Assembly: GCA_029959615.1 (NCBI GenBank)
Contig: JASCOD010000002.1
Coordinates: 558,001 to 622,000, forward strand
Reading direction: 5' to 3'
DNA from: Flavobacteriaceae bacterium PS02338
GTDB lineage: Bacteria; Bacteroidota; Bacteroidia; Sphingobacteriales; Sphingobacteriaceae
Length of the DNA stretch: 64,000 nt
The stretch's first letter is position 1. Each line of letters starts with the position of its first letter. Below are positions 51,704 to 61,717 of this stretch, piece after piece. The notes under the pieces are model-generated. The model did no database searches and was not told the origin of the DNA. It saw nothing but the letters and a program-made list of their open reading frames with translations. The translations under genes and the position numbers were made by a program.

Positions 51704-53735
51704 GTTATTATTATTAGCTGCTTTTTTGCTAATTGGTTTCGCAGCAAAGGCACAAACACAGGAAGACCAATTAATTAAGGACTTAATTGAGAGTATTGCA
51801 GAAAACCTACCGGAAGATTATGATCTTTCTGAACTGCAGGATCGTTTAACTTATTACCGTAAACATCCTATTAACCTGAATGGTACCAATGCCGAGGAAT
51901 TGAAAACTTTGGTTTTCCTATCTCCTCTTCAGATCAGTAATTTATTTGAACACATTAGGAAAAACGGTAAACTTATTGATCTATTAGAGCTGCAAAGTAT
52001 CCCTGAATTTGATTTAACAACCATTCAGCGCTTAATGCCATTTGTAACATTGGATCAATCTGCAACTGCAGATAGGATTACTGCCGCCAACTTAGCAAAA
52101 TATGGCAACAATGATTTAATTGTACGTTATGGAAGGGTAATTGAGAAAACCAGAGGCTATACTGATTTACCCGGAAGCAGGTATTTGGGCACGCCAGATC
52201 GTTATTTATTTAGGTATCGTTATACGTATTCAAATCGTGTTTCTGCTTCTTTGGTATTTGAAAAAGATGCCGGAGAATATCTTTTTAATGGTCCAAAACA
52301 GAGACCTTTCGATTTTATGTCGGGACATGTGGCCATATTAAATACAGGCAGATTTAAGAAGATCGTTCTAGGTGATTACACCATGCAATTCGGTCAGGCG
52401 CTAACACTTTGGTCGGGCTTTGCCTTTGGAAAATCTCCAGATATTACTGGCGTTGCCAAGCGAGATGTTGGCTTAAGGCCTTATACCTCTGCCAACGAAT
52501 TTGCATTTTTACGTGGTGCGGCCACAACTGTAACGATCGTTGACAATATTGACTTCACTCCTTTTGTTTCTCATCGTAAATTAGATGCCACTTTAGGTAC
52601 CAATGCAGATGGTCAGCAAACTGTGACCACTATTAACGAGACTGGTTTGCACAGGACGCAAAATGAAATCAATAACAAAAACAGTACTGAGCAAATTGTT
52701 TATGGTGGCGTTTTACAATATAGAACTAGCGCATTAAGTATTGGTGCCGTAGCTTATCACACTTCCTTTAACAAGTTATTTGTACCGGGATCTAGTTTGT
52801 ATCAGCAATTTAATTTTGCGGGGAAAGATCTCACTAATGTTGGTGCACATTACAGCTATACCTATAAAAACTTCTACTTCTTTGGTGAATTTGGTAAAGC
52901 TTTAGATGCTGGTTTGGCGTACGTGAATGGTGCGTTGGTAAGTTTATCTCCCACTGTTTCGGCCGTAGTTTTACATAGAAATTATCAGAAGAACTATCAT
53001 AACTTTTTTAACCAGGCAACAGCAGAAGCAAGTGAAGCATTTAATGAGAAAGGTTTTTACGCAGGTTTAAACATCAATCCATCTAAGGTTTGGAGTATCC
53101 AATTATATGGTGATTACTTTAAGTATCCTTGGCTCCGTTTTAGAGTAGATGCACCATCTGATGGCTATGAATTCCTGGGTCAGGTTACCTACTCTCCAAC
53201 AAAGACTTTCAGGGCTATTTTGAGATTCAAATCTGAGGTTAAACAACAAAATACTGCGGAAACAGTACCATTTAATTATTTGGATGATGTAAAAAGAGAA
53301 AACTATCGTGCTGAAGTAAAATGGGCTTTAGGTAAATCTTTTGGCTTTGGAAACCGTATAGAGGTTGTACAATTTAAAAAGGGTGCTGGTAATTCGGAGT
53401 TTGGTTATTTGGCTTATCAAGATGTGAGTTATAGCCCTCTTTCTTCTCGACTTTCGGGAAACATTAGAGTAGCTTACTTTAACACCGCTTCTTACGATAG
53501 TCGTATTTACGCTTATGAAGATGATGTTTTGTATAATTTCACCTTTGGCCTGTATAATGGAAAAGGTGTAAGAGGCTATGCCAACCTCAAATATAGATTG
53601 GCTAAGAGATTGGATGTTTGGGGTAGATATGCACTTTATAATTATGATAACGTAGAAACTGTCGGCTCTGGCTTAGATGAAATCCAAGGAAAAATGAAGT
53701 CTGAGATGAGAGTTCAGTTGAGGTATCAGTTTTAA
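51693..53735 (+). CDS. Outer-membrane barrel with ComEA-like helix-hairpin-helix domain
   Basis: A 680-residue exported protein counted from ATG 51693, which gives the signal peptide MRSKLLLLAAFLLIGFAAKA; an earlier in-frame start at 51663 would precede it. The N-terminal region contains a helix-hairpin-helix DNA-binding pattern like ComEA: HPINLNGTNAEELKTLVFLS, then LLELQSIPEFDLTTIQRLMP. The remaining 550 residues are strand-rich with terminal Phe (VQLRYQF), like a large barrel. The start overlaps the end of the barrel gene upstream, and ComEC follows at 53879. A DNA-capture outer-membrane protein is an attractive inference. Confidence 0.75.
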   Translation: MRSKLLLLAAFLLIGFAAKAQTQEDQLIKDLIESIAENLPEDYDLSELQDRLTYYRKHPINLNGTNAEELKTLVFLSPLQISNLFEHIRKNGKLIDLLELQSIPEFDLTTIQRLMPFVTLDQSATADRITAANLAKYGNNDLIVRYGRVIEKTRGYTDLPGSRYLGTPDRYLFRYRYTYSNRVSASLVFEKDAGEYLFNGPKQRPFDFMSGHVAILNTGRFKKIVLGDYTMQFGQALTLWSGFAFGKSPDITGVAKRDVGLRPYTSANEFAFLRGAATTVTIVDNIDFTPFVSHRKLDATLGTNADGQQTVTTINETGLHRTQNEINNKNSTEQIVYGGVLQYRTSALSIGAVAYHTSFNKLFVPGSSLYQQFNFAGKDLTNVGAHYSYTYKNFYFFGEFGKALDAGLAYVNGALVSLSPTVSAVVLHRNYQKNYHNFFNQATAEASEAFNEKGFYAGLNINPSKVWSIQLYGDYFKYPWLRFRVDAPSDGYEFLGQVTYSPTKTFRAILRFKSEVKQQNTAETVPFNYLDDVKRENYRAEVKWALGKSFGFGNRIEVVQFKKGAGNSEFGYLAYQDVSYSPLSSRLSGNIRVAYFNTASYDSRIYAYEDDVLYNFTFGLYNGKGVRGYANLKYRLAKRLDVWGRYALYNYDNVETVGSGLDEIQGKMKSEMRVQLRYQF

Positions 53736-53878
53736 CTTAGGGGTCAGGTATCAGGGATTAGTTGATAGCTCATGGAACATAGAACTATTGACTATTAAAC
53801 ATCAACTGTAACCAATTATCAATTAGTCGTCATCAATGACCAGTTAACAAATGAACTAATGAACAATTAAACTAAGAT

Positions 53879-55966
53879 TTGATATTCAAAGCGGAAATAG
53901 TATTCGTCAAGATACTTTTGCCGTTGATAGGCGGCATCATCTTGGGATACTATTTTCAGAATGAACACCAATTAAGAGTATCCATAATAGTTTTAATTTC
54001 CTTAATAACCCTACTAATTTTAGTTAATACGCTGTACAAGAAAATTAGAGGCTGGAACTACAAGAAATCTATCGGTTCACTGTATTACCTGCTATTTTTC
54101 ACCTTAGGATTTTTCCTCACCTTATTCCATACTGACCTAATACGTACAGACTACTTCGCTAAAACGGAATATCAGCAATTAAAAGTATGGGTAAACGATG
54201 AACCTCAACAAACCAATCATATCCTTAGATTTGAAGTCACGGTAACTGAGGGATATCATAACCAACAGCCTCAGTCTTGTTCGGGGAAGTTACTTGTAGC
54301 TCTTAAATTGGATAGCCTATCTCCTGTTCAGCTCAATTATGGCGATGAATTGCTAATTTCTGCTTATTATTTGCCTGTAGAGCCACCCTATAATCCATCT
54401 GAATTTAACTTCAAAAAGTGGTTGGCCTCGAAGAACATCTATCACCAAACTTTTATAAAGCAAGAACAGCTCGTTAAGCTAGCCAGCAACAAAGGTTATT
54501 CGATAGTTAAATATGCTTTGGATACCAGAAAAAAGCAAGTTGAAATTTATAGACGCTTGATTAAGAATGACGAAGCTTTTGCCGTAGCATCGACATTAAT
54601 TTTAGGCTATCGAGCCGATTTAAGCAAAGAGACATTAGCGGCATATAGCAAAACGGGAACTATCCATGCACTTTCTGTCTCCGGAATGCATGTTGGAATT
54701 ATCTATATTATGCTGAACTGGCTACTTAAGTTTTTAGATAGAAAATCTATTGGCCGACTGTTTAAAACCTTACTTATTTGCTTTCTGGTTTGGTACTATT
54801 CACTAATCACTGGATTTTCTCCCTCTGTATTAAGATCAGCCATTATGTTAACAGCGTTCATCTTGGCCAAGCAATCTAAACGAAGTACAAACAACTATAA
54901 CGTTGTTTCTTTTACTGCAATAGTATTACTCTTCCTTAACCCTTTTGTAATTTGGGATGTAGGCTTTCAATTATCTTTTTTAGCAGTTTTCGGTTTAATC
55001 TATTATCAGCCAAAGATCTATAAGTGGCGGTACTTTGAGAATAAGTGGTTAGATAAATTATGGTCTACAGTAGCCATGAGTTTAGCAGCACAGTTAGCCA
55101 CATTGCCATTGAGCGTTTATTACTTCCATCAGTTCCCTGTTTATTTCATTATAAGTAATTTATTTATCCTAATACCTATTACTGTTCTAATGTATGGAGG
55201 CATCGCTATTTTATTGTTCAAAGCTTATTTCTTAGCACCAGTTTTCGAATGGTTAATTAATTTTACCAATGCTGGGTTAAAATGGATCGCCAATCTACCC
55301 TATGCCGGTATTACAGAGATATGGCTAAATTCTTGGCAACTCTTGTTGATGTGTATTTTCATTGCTACTATCACTATAGGATTTAATTCTTACAAAGCTA
55401 AGTATGTATTATTTGGTCTAGCAGTACTGCTTGTCTTACAAATGAGTTTGAGCTTTCAAAAGATAGCTTCTGCAAAACAAAATGAAGTTATTTTATTCAG
55501 CTTACGAAAAAACTATGCTGCTGCTTTTATTGATGGAAATGATTGTATCTTACTTAGTGATTTGAGAAAAGACGAAAAAAGTTTCGAGTTCTTCGTTAAA
55601 CCACTGCTAGACCAAAAGCACGTTGATCAAATCCATTTTATAAAATGGGATGAAAATTATCGCACCAATAACTTTATCAAGCAGCATTCGCAGCTCATCT
55701 ATAAAGGCAAAACCTTTTTATTGATGGATGAAACTTTCAATTATAAAAAAATATTGAAGCCATTGAAATTCGACTTTATATGGATGCACAATAGTCCGAA
55801 ACAGAAAATGACCAATTTAATTCAGGAAATCAGATTTTCTAAAGTAATAATTGATGCCAGCAACAAAGATTATATCATTTCTAAGTTTGAGCATCAAGCT
55901 AATCTATTAAATTTGCCTACTTACATTTTAAAAAAGAGAGCAGCCGTAACGCTTAACCTTAATTGA
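53879..55966 (+). CDS. ComEC/Rec2 family DNA internalisation protein
   Basis: A 695-residue inner-membrane protein beginning at TTG 53879, since no in-frame ATG lies before the first helix. Layout: two helices, an OB-like DUF4131 domain (about 90-200), the Competence domain with many helices (230-520) and the hallmark ALSVSGMHVGIIYIMLNWLL, GFSPSVLRSAIML and LNPFVIWDVGFQLSFLAVFG. A C-terminal remnant of the metallo-beta-lactamase domain lacks the HxHxDH metal motif, as in many Bacteroidota homologues. It carries single-stranded DNA across the inner membrane in natural transformation. The next gene starts at 55969 after a three-base gap. Confidence 0.92.
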   Translation: MIFKAEIVFVKILLPLIGGIILGYYFQNEHQLRVSIIVLISLITLLILVNTLYKKIRGWNYKKSIGSLYYLLFFTLGFFLTLFHTDLIRTDYFAKTEYQQLKVWVNDEPQQTNHILRFEVTVTEGYHNQQPQSCSGKLLVALKLDSLSPVQLNYGDELLISAYYLPVEPPYNPSEFNFKKWLASKNIYHQTFIKQEQLVKLASNKGYSIVKYALDTRKKQVEIYRRLIKNDEAFAVASTLILGYRADLSKETLAAYSKTGTIHALSVSGMHVGIIYIMLNWLLKFLDRKSIGRLFKTLLICFLVWYYSLITGFSPSVLRSAIMLTAFILAKQSKRSTNNYNVVSFTAIVLLFLNPFVIWDVGFQLSFLAVFGLIYYQPKIYKWRYFENKWLDKLWSTVAMSLAAQLATLPLSVYYFHQFPVYFIISNLFILIPITVLMYGGIAILLFKAYFLAPVFEWLINFTNAGLKWIANLPYAGITEIWLNSWQLLLMCIFIATITIGFNSYKAKYVLFGLAVLLVLQMSLSFQKIASAKQNEVILFSLRKNYAAAFIDGNDCILLSDLRKDEKSFEFFVKPLLDQKHVDQIHFIKWDENYRTNNFIKQHSQLIYKGKTFLLMDETFNYKKILKPLKFDFIWMHNSPKQKMTNLIQEIRFSKVIIDASNKDYIISKFEHQANLLNLPTYILKKRAAVTLNLN

Positions 55967-55968
55967 GT

Positions 55969-56748
55969 ATGGAAAATTCATTAGTGCAATATCATGTTGA
56001 TCATCGCATAGCGGAGATTGTAATCAACAGGCCAGAAAAGAGAAATGCCTTAAATCCAGACCTAGTTGCTGCTTTAACTTCATCGTTTTTAAAAGCACAG
56101 GCCGATGACAATGTTAAGGTAGTCATCTTAAAGGCAAATGGCGACGTTTTTAGTGCAGGTGCAGATTTGGCTTATATGCAGCAGCTTCAACATTTTTCAT
56201 ACGAAGAAAACATCCAAGATTCTAATGCTTTAAAGGAGCTTTTTGAAACGATCAGAACCTTATCCAAAGTAGTAATTGCGCAAGTTGAAGGTCATGCTAT
56301 TGCTGGCGGTTGTGGTTTAGCAACCATTTGCGATATTATTTTTACTGTTCCCGAAGCAAAGTTTGGATACACTGAAGTTAAATTAGGGTTCGTTCCTGCA
56401 ATTGTAAGTTGTTATCTGGTACAAAAAGTAGGTGAAACTCTAGCTAAAAGACTCCTGCTTAGTGGCGAGCTATTTACTGCAGATGAAGCTCTTAGATATA
56501 ATTTAATCACTTATGTAACAAAGGCAGAAGAAATCAATCAAATTGTACGCGAATTTGCCTTAAATTTGAGCAGTAGTACATCTGGCAATTCTCTAACATT
56601 GACTAAGCAGCTCATTAATCAAACAAGCGATAATTGGCTCGATAGTTGTTTAAATAATGCGATTAAAGTAAATGCCAAAACCAGAGAAAGTGACGATTTT
56701 AAAAAAGGAATCGCTTCTTTTTTGGCAAAGGAAAAAATTAATTGGTAA
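55969..56748 (+). CDS. Enoyl-CoA hydratase/isomerase family protein
   Basis: A 259-residue crotonase-fold enzyme counted from ATG 55969 (a TTG two codons earlier is less likely). The oxyanion-hole segments are DVFSAGADLAYM and EGHAIAGGCGLATICDI. The catalytic Glu region is KFGYTEVKLGFVPAIVSCYL, with the Glu in YTEV. It probably hydrates or isomerises an acyl-CoA; the exact substrate is open, and methylglutaconyl-CoA hydratase-like enzymes look similar. It follows comEC directly, probably by chance or as an expression partner. Confidence 0.92.
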   Translation: MENSLVQYHVDHRIAEIVINRPEKRNALNPDLVAALTSSFLKAQADDNVKVVILKANGDVFSAGADLAYMQQLQHFSYEENIQDSNALKELFETIRTLSKVVIAQVEGHAIAGGCGLATICDIIFTVPEAKFGYTEVKLGFVPAIVSCYLVQKVGETLAKRLLLSGELFTADEALRYNLITYVTKAEEINQIVREFALNLSSSTSGNSLTLTKQLINQTSDNWLDSCLNNAIKVNAKTRESDDFKKGIASFLAKEKINW

Positions 56749-56769
56749 AAAAACTATAACTAAAACAAT

Positions 56770-57450
56770 ATGATGTTTAAATCAGTAAAAACAGGCTTTT
56801 TAGCAACTATTCTAGTAGGTTCAGCAATTATTGCTAACGCTCAAAAGAAAATCTCTCAAGGAATAGTAACTTATGGGGTAGAATATTCACTACCAGCAGA
56901 ACAAGCAGCAATGGCGTCTCAACTACCTAAAGAGCAAAAAGTAAAATTCAGTGGTAATATCCTGCGTATAGATATGCAACAAGGTCCAGCCTCTATTGGA
57001 ATTTTACAGGATTTTGTAGAAAAAACAGGCTTAATGCTAATTGATGTGCCTATTGCGCAAATGCAGTACGCAGTTAAAATGAGCAAAGAAGATGTAGCAA
57101 AAGCTGAAGAATCTGCTCCAAAATTAAGTGATTTTAAAGCTACTGGCGAAAAGCAAAAAGTAGGTAATTACAACGCTGAAAAATATAGCTACAAAGATGA
57201 TAAAGGTGGTACTTACGAATTATGGGCTACAAATGAGATCGAATTGCCAACAGGTTTTGCTGGTTCACAATTTAAAGATATTAAAGGTGCTCTAGTGAAA
57301 TATACTACTTTTCAAAACGGATTAAAGGTAACGTTAACTGTTAAAAATGTAGCTGAAGACAAAGTTGGTCCATTCTCTTTAGAAGTACCTAGCGGTTACG
57401 AACTTAAAACCATGCAAGAAATTATGGCTATGCAAGGCGGAGGTCAATAA
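56770..57450 (+). CDS. DUF4412-like secreted protein
   Basis: A 226-residue protein with a signal peptide (cut near AIIANAQ, residue 24). The mature domain is beta-rich: GIVTYGVEYSLP, VKFSGNILRIDMQQGPASIG, YAVKMSKEDVA, VGNYNAEKYSYKDDKGGTYE and LWATNEIELP. This resembles the DUF4412 or GLPGLI-like small domains common in Bacteroidota, with no known function. It starts 21 bases after the enoyl-CoA hydratase and ends at a strong terminator. Confidence 0.7.
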   Translation: MMFKSVKTGFLATILVGSAIIANAQKKISQGIVTYGVEYSLPAEQAAMASQLPKEQKVKFSGNILRIDMQQGPASIGILQDFVEKTGLMLIDVPIAQMQYAVKMSKEDVAKAEESAPKLSDFKATGEKQKVGNYNAEKYSYKDDKGGTYELWATNEIELPTGFAGSQFKDIKGALVKYTTFQNGLKVTLTVKNVAEDKVGPFSLEVPSGYELKTMQEIMAMQGGGQ

Positions 57451-57478
57451 GATTTAAAGACATTTAAAAATATAATGG

Positions 57479-57504
57479 TAGCCCACGGTGTAAATCGTGG
57501 GCTA
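57479..57504 (+). terminator. Intrinsic terminator after the DUF4412-like gene
   Basis: TAGCCCACG (57479-57487) pairs with CGTGGGCTA (57496-57504), followed by ATTTTTA. It ends the comEC/hydratase/DUF4412 transcript. Confidence 0.9.
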
Positions 57505-57535
57505 TTTTTATGCATTTTTAGTAATTTAGCAGCCC

Positions 57536-59401
57536 ATGTTTAAAAGTCTTATTTTCTTTGCTAGATACTTTATGCTCTGGCTACTCTATTTCGCTGTAGA
57601 TAGATTTATTTTTATGTTTATCTTTCATGTAAAACTGCGAGATATACCCCTTTCTGAAAAATTTGCTACCTATTATCATGCGCTCAGATTAGATCTATCA
57701 ATGACTGCTTACATTACGGTTATTCCTTTGTTGGTATACACTTTTTGGTATTTTACTAGGAGAAAAAAAATCAACTTTAGTTGGATCAAAAAATACAATG
57801 CGGTATTGATTGTACTTTTCAGTCTTATCTCTATCATCAACTTCAATATCTATCGTGAATGGGGAAGTAAAGTTAATTCTCGTGCCATAGAGTTTGCCAT
57901 TCGTACACCCAACGAATCCCTAGCTTCTAGTGCTTCCTCTCCTATTTTCCTTACTTTGTTCGTATTCCTGATACTATTAGCAGTTGGATTTTACCTTAAT
58001 TTCATACTGATTAGACGACAAATTGAGTTTAGCAAGACTCCAGTTTGGGCAAAATTCCTAATTACAATATTGACGCTAGGCGTAAATTTCTTGTTGATAC
58101 GTGGTGGTACAGGTACTGCACCCAATTCTCAGAGTATGGCTTTTTTCTCTAACTACCAACTCTTAAACCATGCATCGCTTAATACCGAGTGGAATTTAAT
58201 GTCGAGTATTTTAGCTAATAGTACCGTTAAAAACAACCCCTACCTTTATTTCGACCAAAAGCAGGCCGAGTTAGAAGTTGAAAACTTATTTAAAGTAAAA
58301 AAGGACACTACAATTTCTATCTTAAAGACTGATAGACCCAATGTGGTAATTTTCATACTGGAAAGTTTTACAGCAGATTTAACCAAGGCTTTGGGTAATG
58401 AAAATGGAATTACACCAAATTTAGATAGTTTAGCTAAAAATGGAGTACTTTTCAGTCAAATTTATGCTACGGGCAATCGTACAGATAAAGGTTTGATTGG
58501 CTCGCTTACCGGTTTTCCTACCTTGGGAACTGGAAGCATAGTAACCTGGCCAGAAAAGATGCAGAAGATTCCAGCGATTAGCCAAAAACTACATCAACAG
58601 CATTATCAAACCTCTTTTTATTATGGTGGAGAGTCGGAATTTGACAACTACAAAGCATTCATTCTAGGGCATCAGTACAAGAATCTTATTGATAGAAATA
58701 GTTTTGATCAAAAAGATATGAACTCCAAATGGGGAGCTTATGATGGGTTGGTTTTCAATAGACAATTGACAGATGCCAATTCGACCAAACAACCTTTCTT
58801 CTCTACTATTTTATCTTTAACCAATCACGAGCCTTTCGAAGTACCCGGACATTATAAATTTGGTACTGCAGATAATGCACAACGATTTAAGAGTACGGCC
58901 TTTTATACTGATTCTTGCATCGGAAATTATTTAAGTGAGGCTAAAAAGCAAGCTTGGTATAAAAACACACTATTTATTTTTGTTGCAGATCATGGGCATA
59001 CCTTGCCTAAAAGTGATCATGAGATATACGAGCCTCAACGCTATCATATTCCATTAATATTTTATGGGGATGTAATTAAGGACGAATTTAGAGGTAAAAA
59101 CTTTGATAAAACTGGTAGTCAGCAAGATTTAGCAGCAACACTTTTAGCACAACTGAACATCAATTCCAAAGAATTTAAGTGGAGTAAAAACCTACTCAAC
59201 CCTTATGCTCGAAATTTTGCTTATTTCAGTTGGGATAACGGTTTTGGATTTATAGAAAATGGCCATACTGTTACCTTTGATAACGTAGGAAAAAGTGTGT
59301 TATATAATAGTAATGCTAAAGATGCGCCAAAAACTAACGAAATCATACTTTCTGGAAAATCTTACCTACAATCTGCATATCAACAATTCATAAATCTATA
59401 G
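57536..59401 (+). CDS. LTA synthase family sulfatase (membrane phosphoglycerol transferase-like)
   Basis: A 621-residue protein. Five membrane helices occupy the first 200 residues, followed by an extracellular sulfatase/alkaline-phosphatase-fold domain. Metal and nucleophile motifs: NVVIFILESFTADLTKALG with the metal Glu, IYATGNRTDKGLIGS with the catalytic Thr, and FVADHGHTLPKSDHEIY. Gram-negative members transfer phosphoglycerol or phosphoethanolamine onto surface polymers or lipids; the exact donor and acceptor are unknown. It runs six bases into the DPP-IV gene, so the two are co-transcribed. Confidence 0.9.
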   Translation: MFKSLIFFARYFMLWLLYFAVDRFIFMFIFHVKLRDIPLSEKFATYYHALRLDLSMTAYITVIPLLVYTFWYFTRRKKINFSWIKKYNAVLIVLFSLISIINFNIYREWGSKVNSRAIEFAIRTPNESLASSASSPIFLTLFVFLILLAVGFYLNFILIRRQIEFSKTPVWAKFLITILTLGVNFLLIRGGTGTAPNSQSMAFFSNYQLLNHASLNTEWNLMSSILANSTVKNNPYLYFDQKQAELEVENLFKVKKDTTISILKTDRPNVVIFILESFTADLTKALGNENGITPNLDSLAKNGVLFSQIYATGNRTDKGLIGSLTGFPTLGTGSIVTWPEKMQKIPAISQKLHQQHYQTSFYYGGESEFDNYKAFILGHQYKNLIDRNSFDQKDMNSKWGAYDGLVFNRQLTDANSTKQPFFSTILSLTNHEPFEVPGHYKFGTADNAQRFKSTAFYTDSCIGNYLSEAKKQAWYKNTLFIFVADHGHTLPKSDHEIYEPQRYHIPLIFYGDVIKDEFRGKNFDKTGSQQDLAATLLAQLNINSKEFKWSKNLLNPYARNFAYFSWDNGFGFIENGHTVTFDNVGKSVLYNSNAKDAPKTNEIILSGKSYLQSAYQQFINL

Positions 59402-59407
59402 ATCGCT

Positions 59408-61567
59408 ATGAACACGAAGAAACTAATTTGTATCATTATCCTCTCTGCTGGATTTTTATTTCAAGCAAAATCACAAAACATCAACTGGGCCAAAGATGGC
59501 AGCAGTTATTTTCAAAACTCTGGTGGGGAAATTGTAAAAATTACCCTACCTAGAGGCGAACGAACTACTATTGTTTCGAGAGAAAAGCTTTATCCAGCCA
59601 ATGGTAGCGTTTCTATTGGGGTAAAGAGTTTTCAATTAAGTGAAGATGGCTCTAAGGCACTTATATTCACCAATAGTAAGAAAGTATGGCGTTACGAAAC
59701 TCGCGGTGATTATTGGGTGATAGATATTGCATCTGGAAAGCTTACCAAGATAGGTAAAGATAAGCCGGCTTCTTCGTTAATGTTCGCCAAATTTTCTCCA
59801 GATGGTTCCAAAGTAGCTTTTGTAAGCGAGCATAATATCTATGTGGAAGACCTCCATACAAATGTAAATAAAGCTTTAACTACAGACGGGACCCTACGAT
59901 TAATCAACGGTACTTTTGATTGGGTCTACGAAGAAGAATTTAACTGTAGAGATGGTTTTAGATGGAGTCCAGATGGGAAATCTATTGCTTATTGGCAAAT
60001 AGATGCGAGGAAAATCCGCAATTTTCTGATGATTAACAATACCGACTCTATCTACTCTTACAATATCCCTGTAGAATATCCAAAAGTAGGCCAAGATCCG
60101 TCGGCTTGTAAAATTGGTGTGGTTGATATTAGCTCTGCACAAACGAAATGGTTAGCGGTTCCAGGTAGTGAGGTTCAAAACTACATTCCAAGAATGGATT
60201 GGGTGCCGAACTCTAACAACATCGTTTTACAGCAGTTAAATAGAGAGCAAAATGTAAGTACTGTTTTCTTGGCTAATACAATAGCAAATACCATCAGCGA
60301 AGTTTACAAAGAAACTGATAAAGCATGGATTGATGCTATCGACAAGTTTCACTGGATTAATAATAACAAAGAATTCGTATTGCTAACCGAGAAAGATGCT
60401 TGGGCGCATTTATATCGCATCAATATAGAAAACAAAAAGGTTACATTAATAACCAACAGTAATTTTGATGTGATTGACCTTGACCTAATCGACGAAGCTA
60501 ATAACTTAGTTTATTTCAGTGCTTCGCCTAACAATGTGACACAGAAATATCTTTATAAAACCAAGCTAGATGGGAAAGGTAAATTAGAGCAGGTTACCCC
60601 GTCAGTTTTACCTGGCAGACACAGCTATTCTATCTCTCCTACAGGTGCTTTTGCATTTCATAATTACCAAAGTTCTACTATCAAGCCTGTTAGCGAATGG
60701 ATGAATTTTAAAACTAACAATCCACTAACTATGGCTGGAAGTATTACCAATCAGGTTGGAAACCAAACAGCAGTTAAAAACAAAGTAGAGTTCTTTAAAG
60801 TAACTACTGAAGATGGTATTGAACTTGACGGATGGATGAAAAAGCCAGAGAACTTCGATCGTACCAAGAAATATCCTGTAGTATTCTATGTTTATGGCGA
60901 GCCTGCTTCGGCTACTGCCTTAGATACTTGGGGTGCTGGCAATACACGTCTTTATCCTGATATGGCTAAAGATGGTTACATCTACATTTCTATGGATAAC
61001 CGTGGTGCTCCAGTACCAAAAGGTAAAAATTGGAGAAAGTCAATTTATAAGAATATCGGTCAGCTCAATATTCGTGACCAAGCCATGGCGGCTAAAAAAT
61101 TATTAGCTACCCATGCTTTTATGGATAAAGATAGAGTTGCAGTTTGGGGATGGAGCGGCGGTGGCTCATCTACTTTAAACCTTCTTTTCCAGTATCCGGA
61201 GATTTATAAAACAGGTATTTCTATTGCACCAGTAGCCAATCAACTTACTTACGATAACATTTACCAAGAGCGTTACATGGGTACTCCTTTTCCAACAACA
61301 GATGCTTACGTAGCTGGTTCTCCCGTAACTCATGCAAAAAACCTTAAAGGTAACTTGCTATTGATACACGGAACTGGAGATGATAATGTACACTACCAAA
61401 ATGCTGAAATGCTAATTAACGAATTGGTGAAATACAGAAAGACTTTTCAGTTGATGAGCTATCCGAACAGAACGCACAGCATTAATGAAGGAGAAGGTAC
61501 AAGCGAGCATTTAGCTTTAACATTCACTAAATTCTTAAAAGAGAATTGCCCTCCAGGGGGAAGGTAG
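59408..61567 (+). CDS. S9 family dipeptidyl peptidase (DPP-IV type)
   Basis: A 719-residue secreted peptidase with a signal peptide (cut near FQAKSQ). The N-terminal beta-propeller contains FDWVYEEEFNCRDGFRWSPD, whose Glu pair anchors the substrate N-terminus in DPP-IV. The C-terminal alpha/beta hydrolase domain carries the triad Ser583 (WGWSGGGSSTL), Asp658 or Asp659 (GTGDDNVHYQ) and His690 (NRTHSINEG). It would release X-Pro dipeptides from peptides at the surface or periplasm. The short tail ends CPPGGR. Confidence 0.95.
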   Translation: MNTKKLICIIILSAGFLFQAKSQNINWAKDGSSYFQNSGGEIVKITLPRGERTTIVSREKLYPANGSVSIGVKSFQLSEDGSKALIFTNSKKVWRYETRGDYWVIDIASGKLTKIGKDKPASSLMFAKFSPDGSKVAFVSEHNIYVEDLHTNVNKALTTDGTLRLINGTFDWVYEEEFNCRDGFRWSPDGKSIAYWQIDARKIRNFLMINNTDSIYSYNIPVEYPKVGQDPSACKIGVVDISSAQTKWLAVPGSEVQNYIPRMDWVPNSNNIVLQQLNREQNVSTVFLANTIANTISEVYKETDKAWIDAIDKFHWINNNKEFVLLTEKDAWAHLYRINIENKKVTLITNSNFDVIDLDLIDEANNLVYFSASPNNVTQKYLYKTKLDGKGKLEQVTPSVLPGRHSYSISPTGAFAFHNYQSSTIKPVSEWMNFKTNNPLTMAGSITNQVGNQTAVKNKVEFFKVTTEDGIELDGWMKKPENFDRTKKYPVVFYVYGEPASATALDTWGAGNTRLYPDMAKDGYIYISMDNRGAPVPKGKNWRKSIYKNIGQLNIRDQAMAAKKLLATHAFMDKDRVAVWGWSGGGSSTLNLLFQYPEIYKTGISIAPVANQLTYDNIYQERYMGTPFPTTDAYVAGSPVTHAKNLKGNLLLIHGTGDDNVHYQNAEMLINELVKYRKTFQLMSYPNRTHSINEGEGTSEHLALTFTKFLKENCPPGGR

Positions 61568-61590
61568 TTTACCTTTTTTTAAAACTTAAA

Positions 61591-61621
61591 AAGCCTGCTA
61601 AAATTAAAACTTAGCAGGCTT
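61591..61621 (+). terminator. Intrinsic terminator after the DPP-IV gene
   Basis: AAGCCTGCTAA pairs with TTAGCAGGCTT around a nine-base loop, followed by TCTTTTTA. It ends the LTA synthase/DPP-IV transcript. Confidence 0.9.
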
Positions 61622-61717
61622 TCTTTTTATCCTATCGGTCAATATATCATCGACTGACAAAATACAAGCTAATCAAATTTTTACATTTCTCCTATCGTCG
61701 AAATGACAGCAATGATT

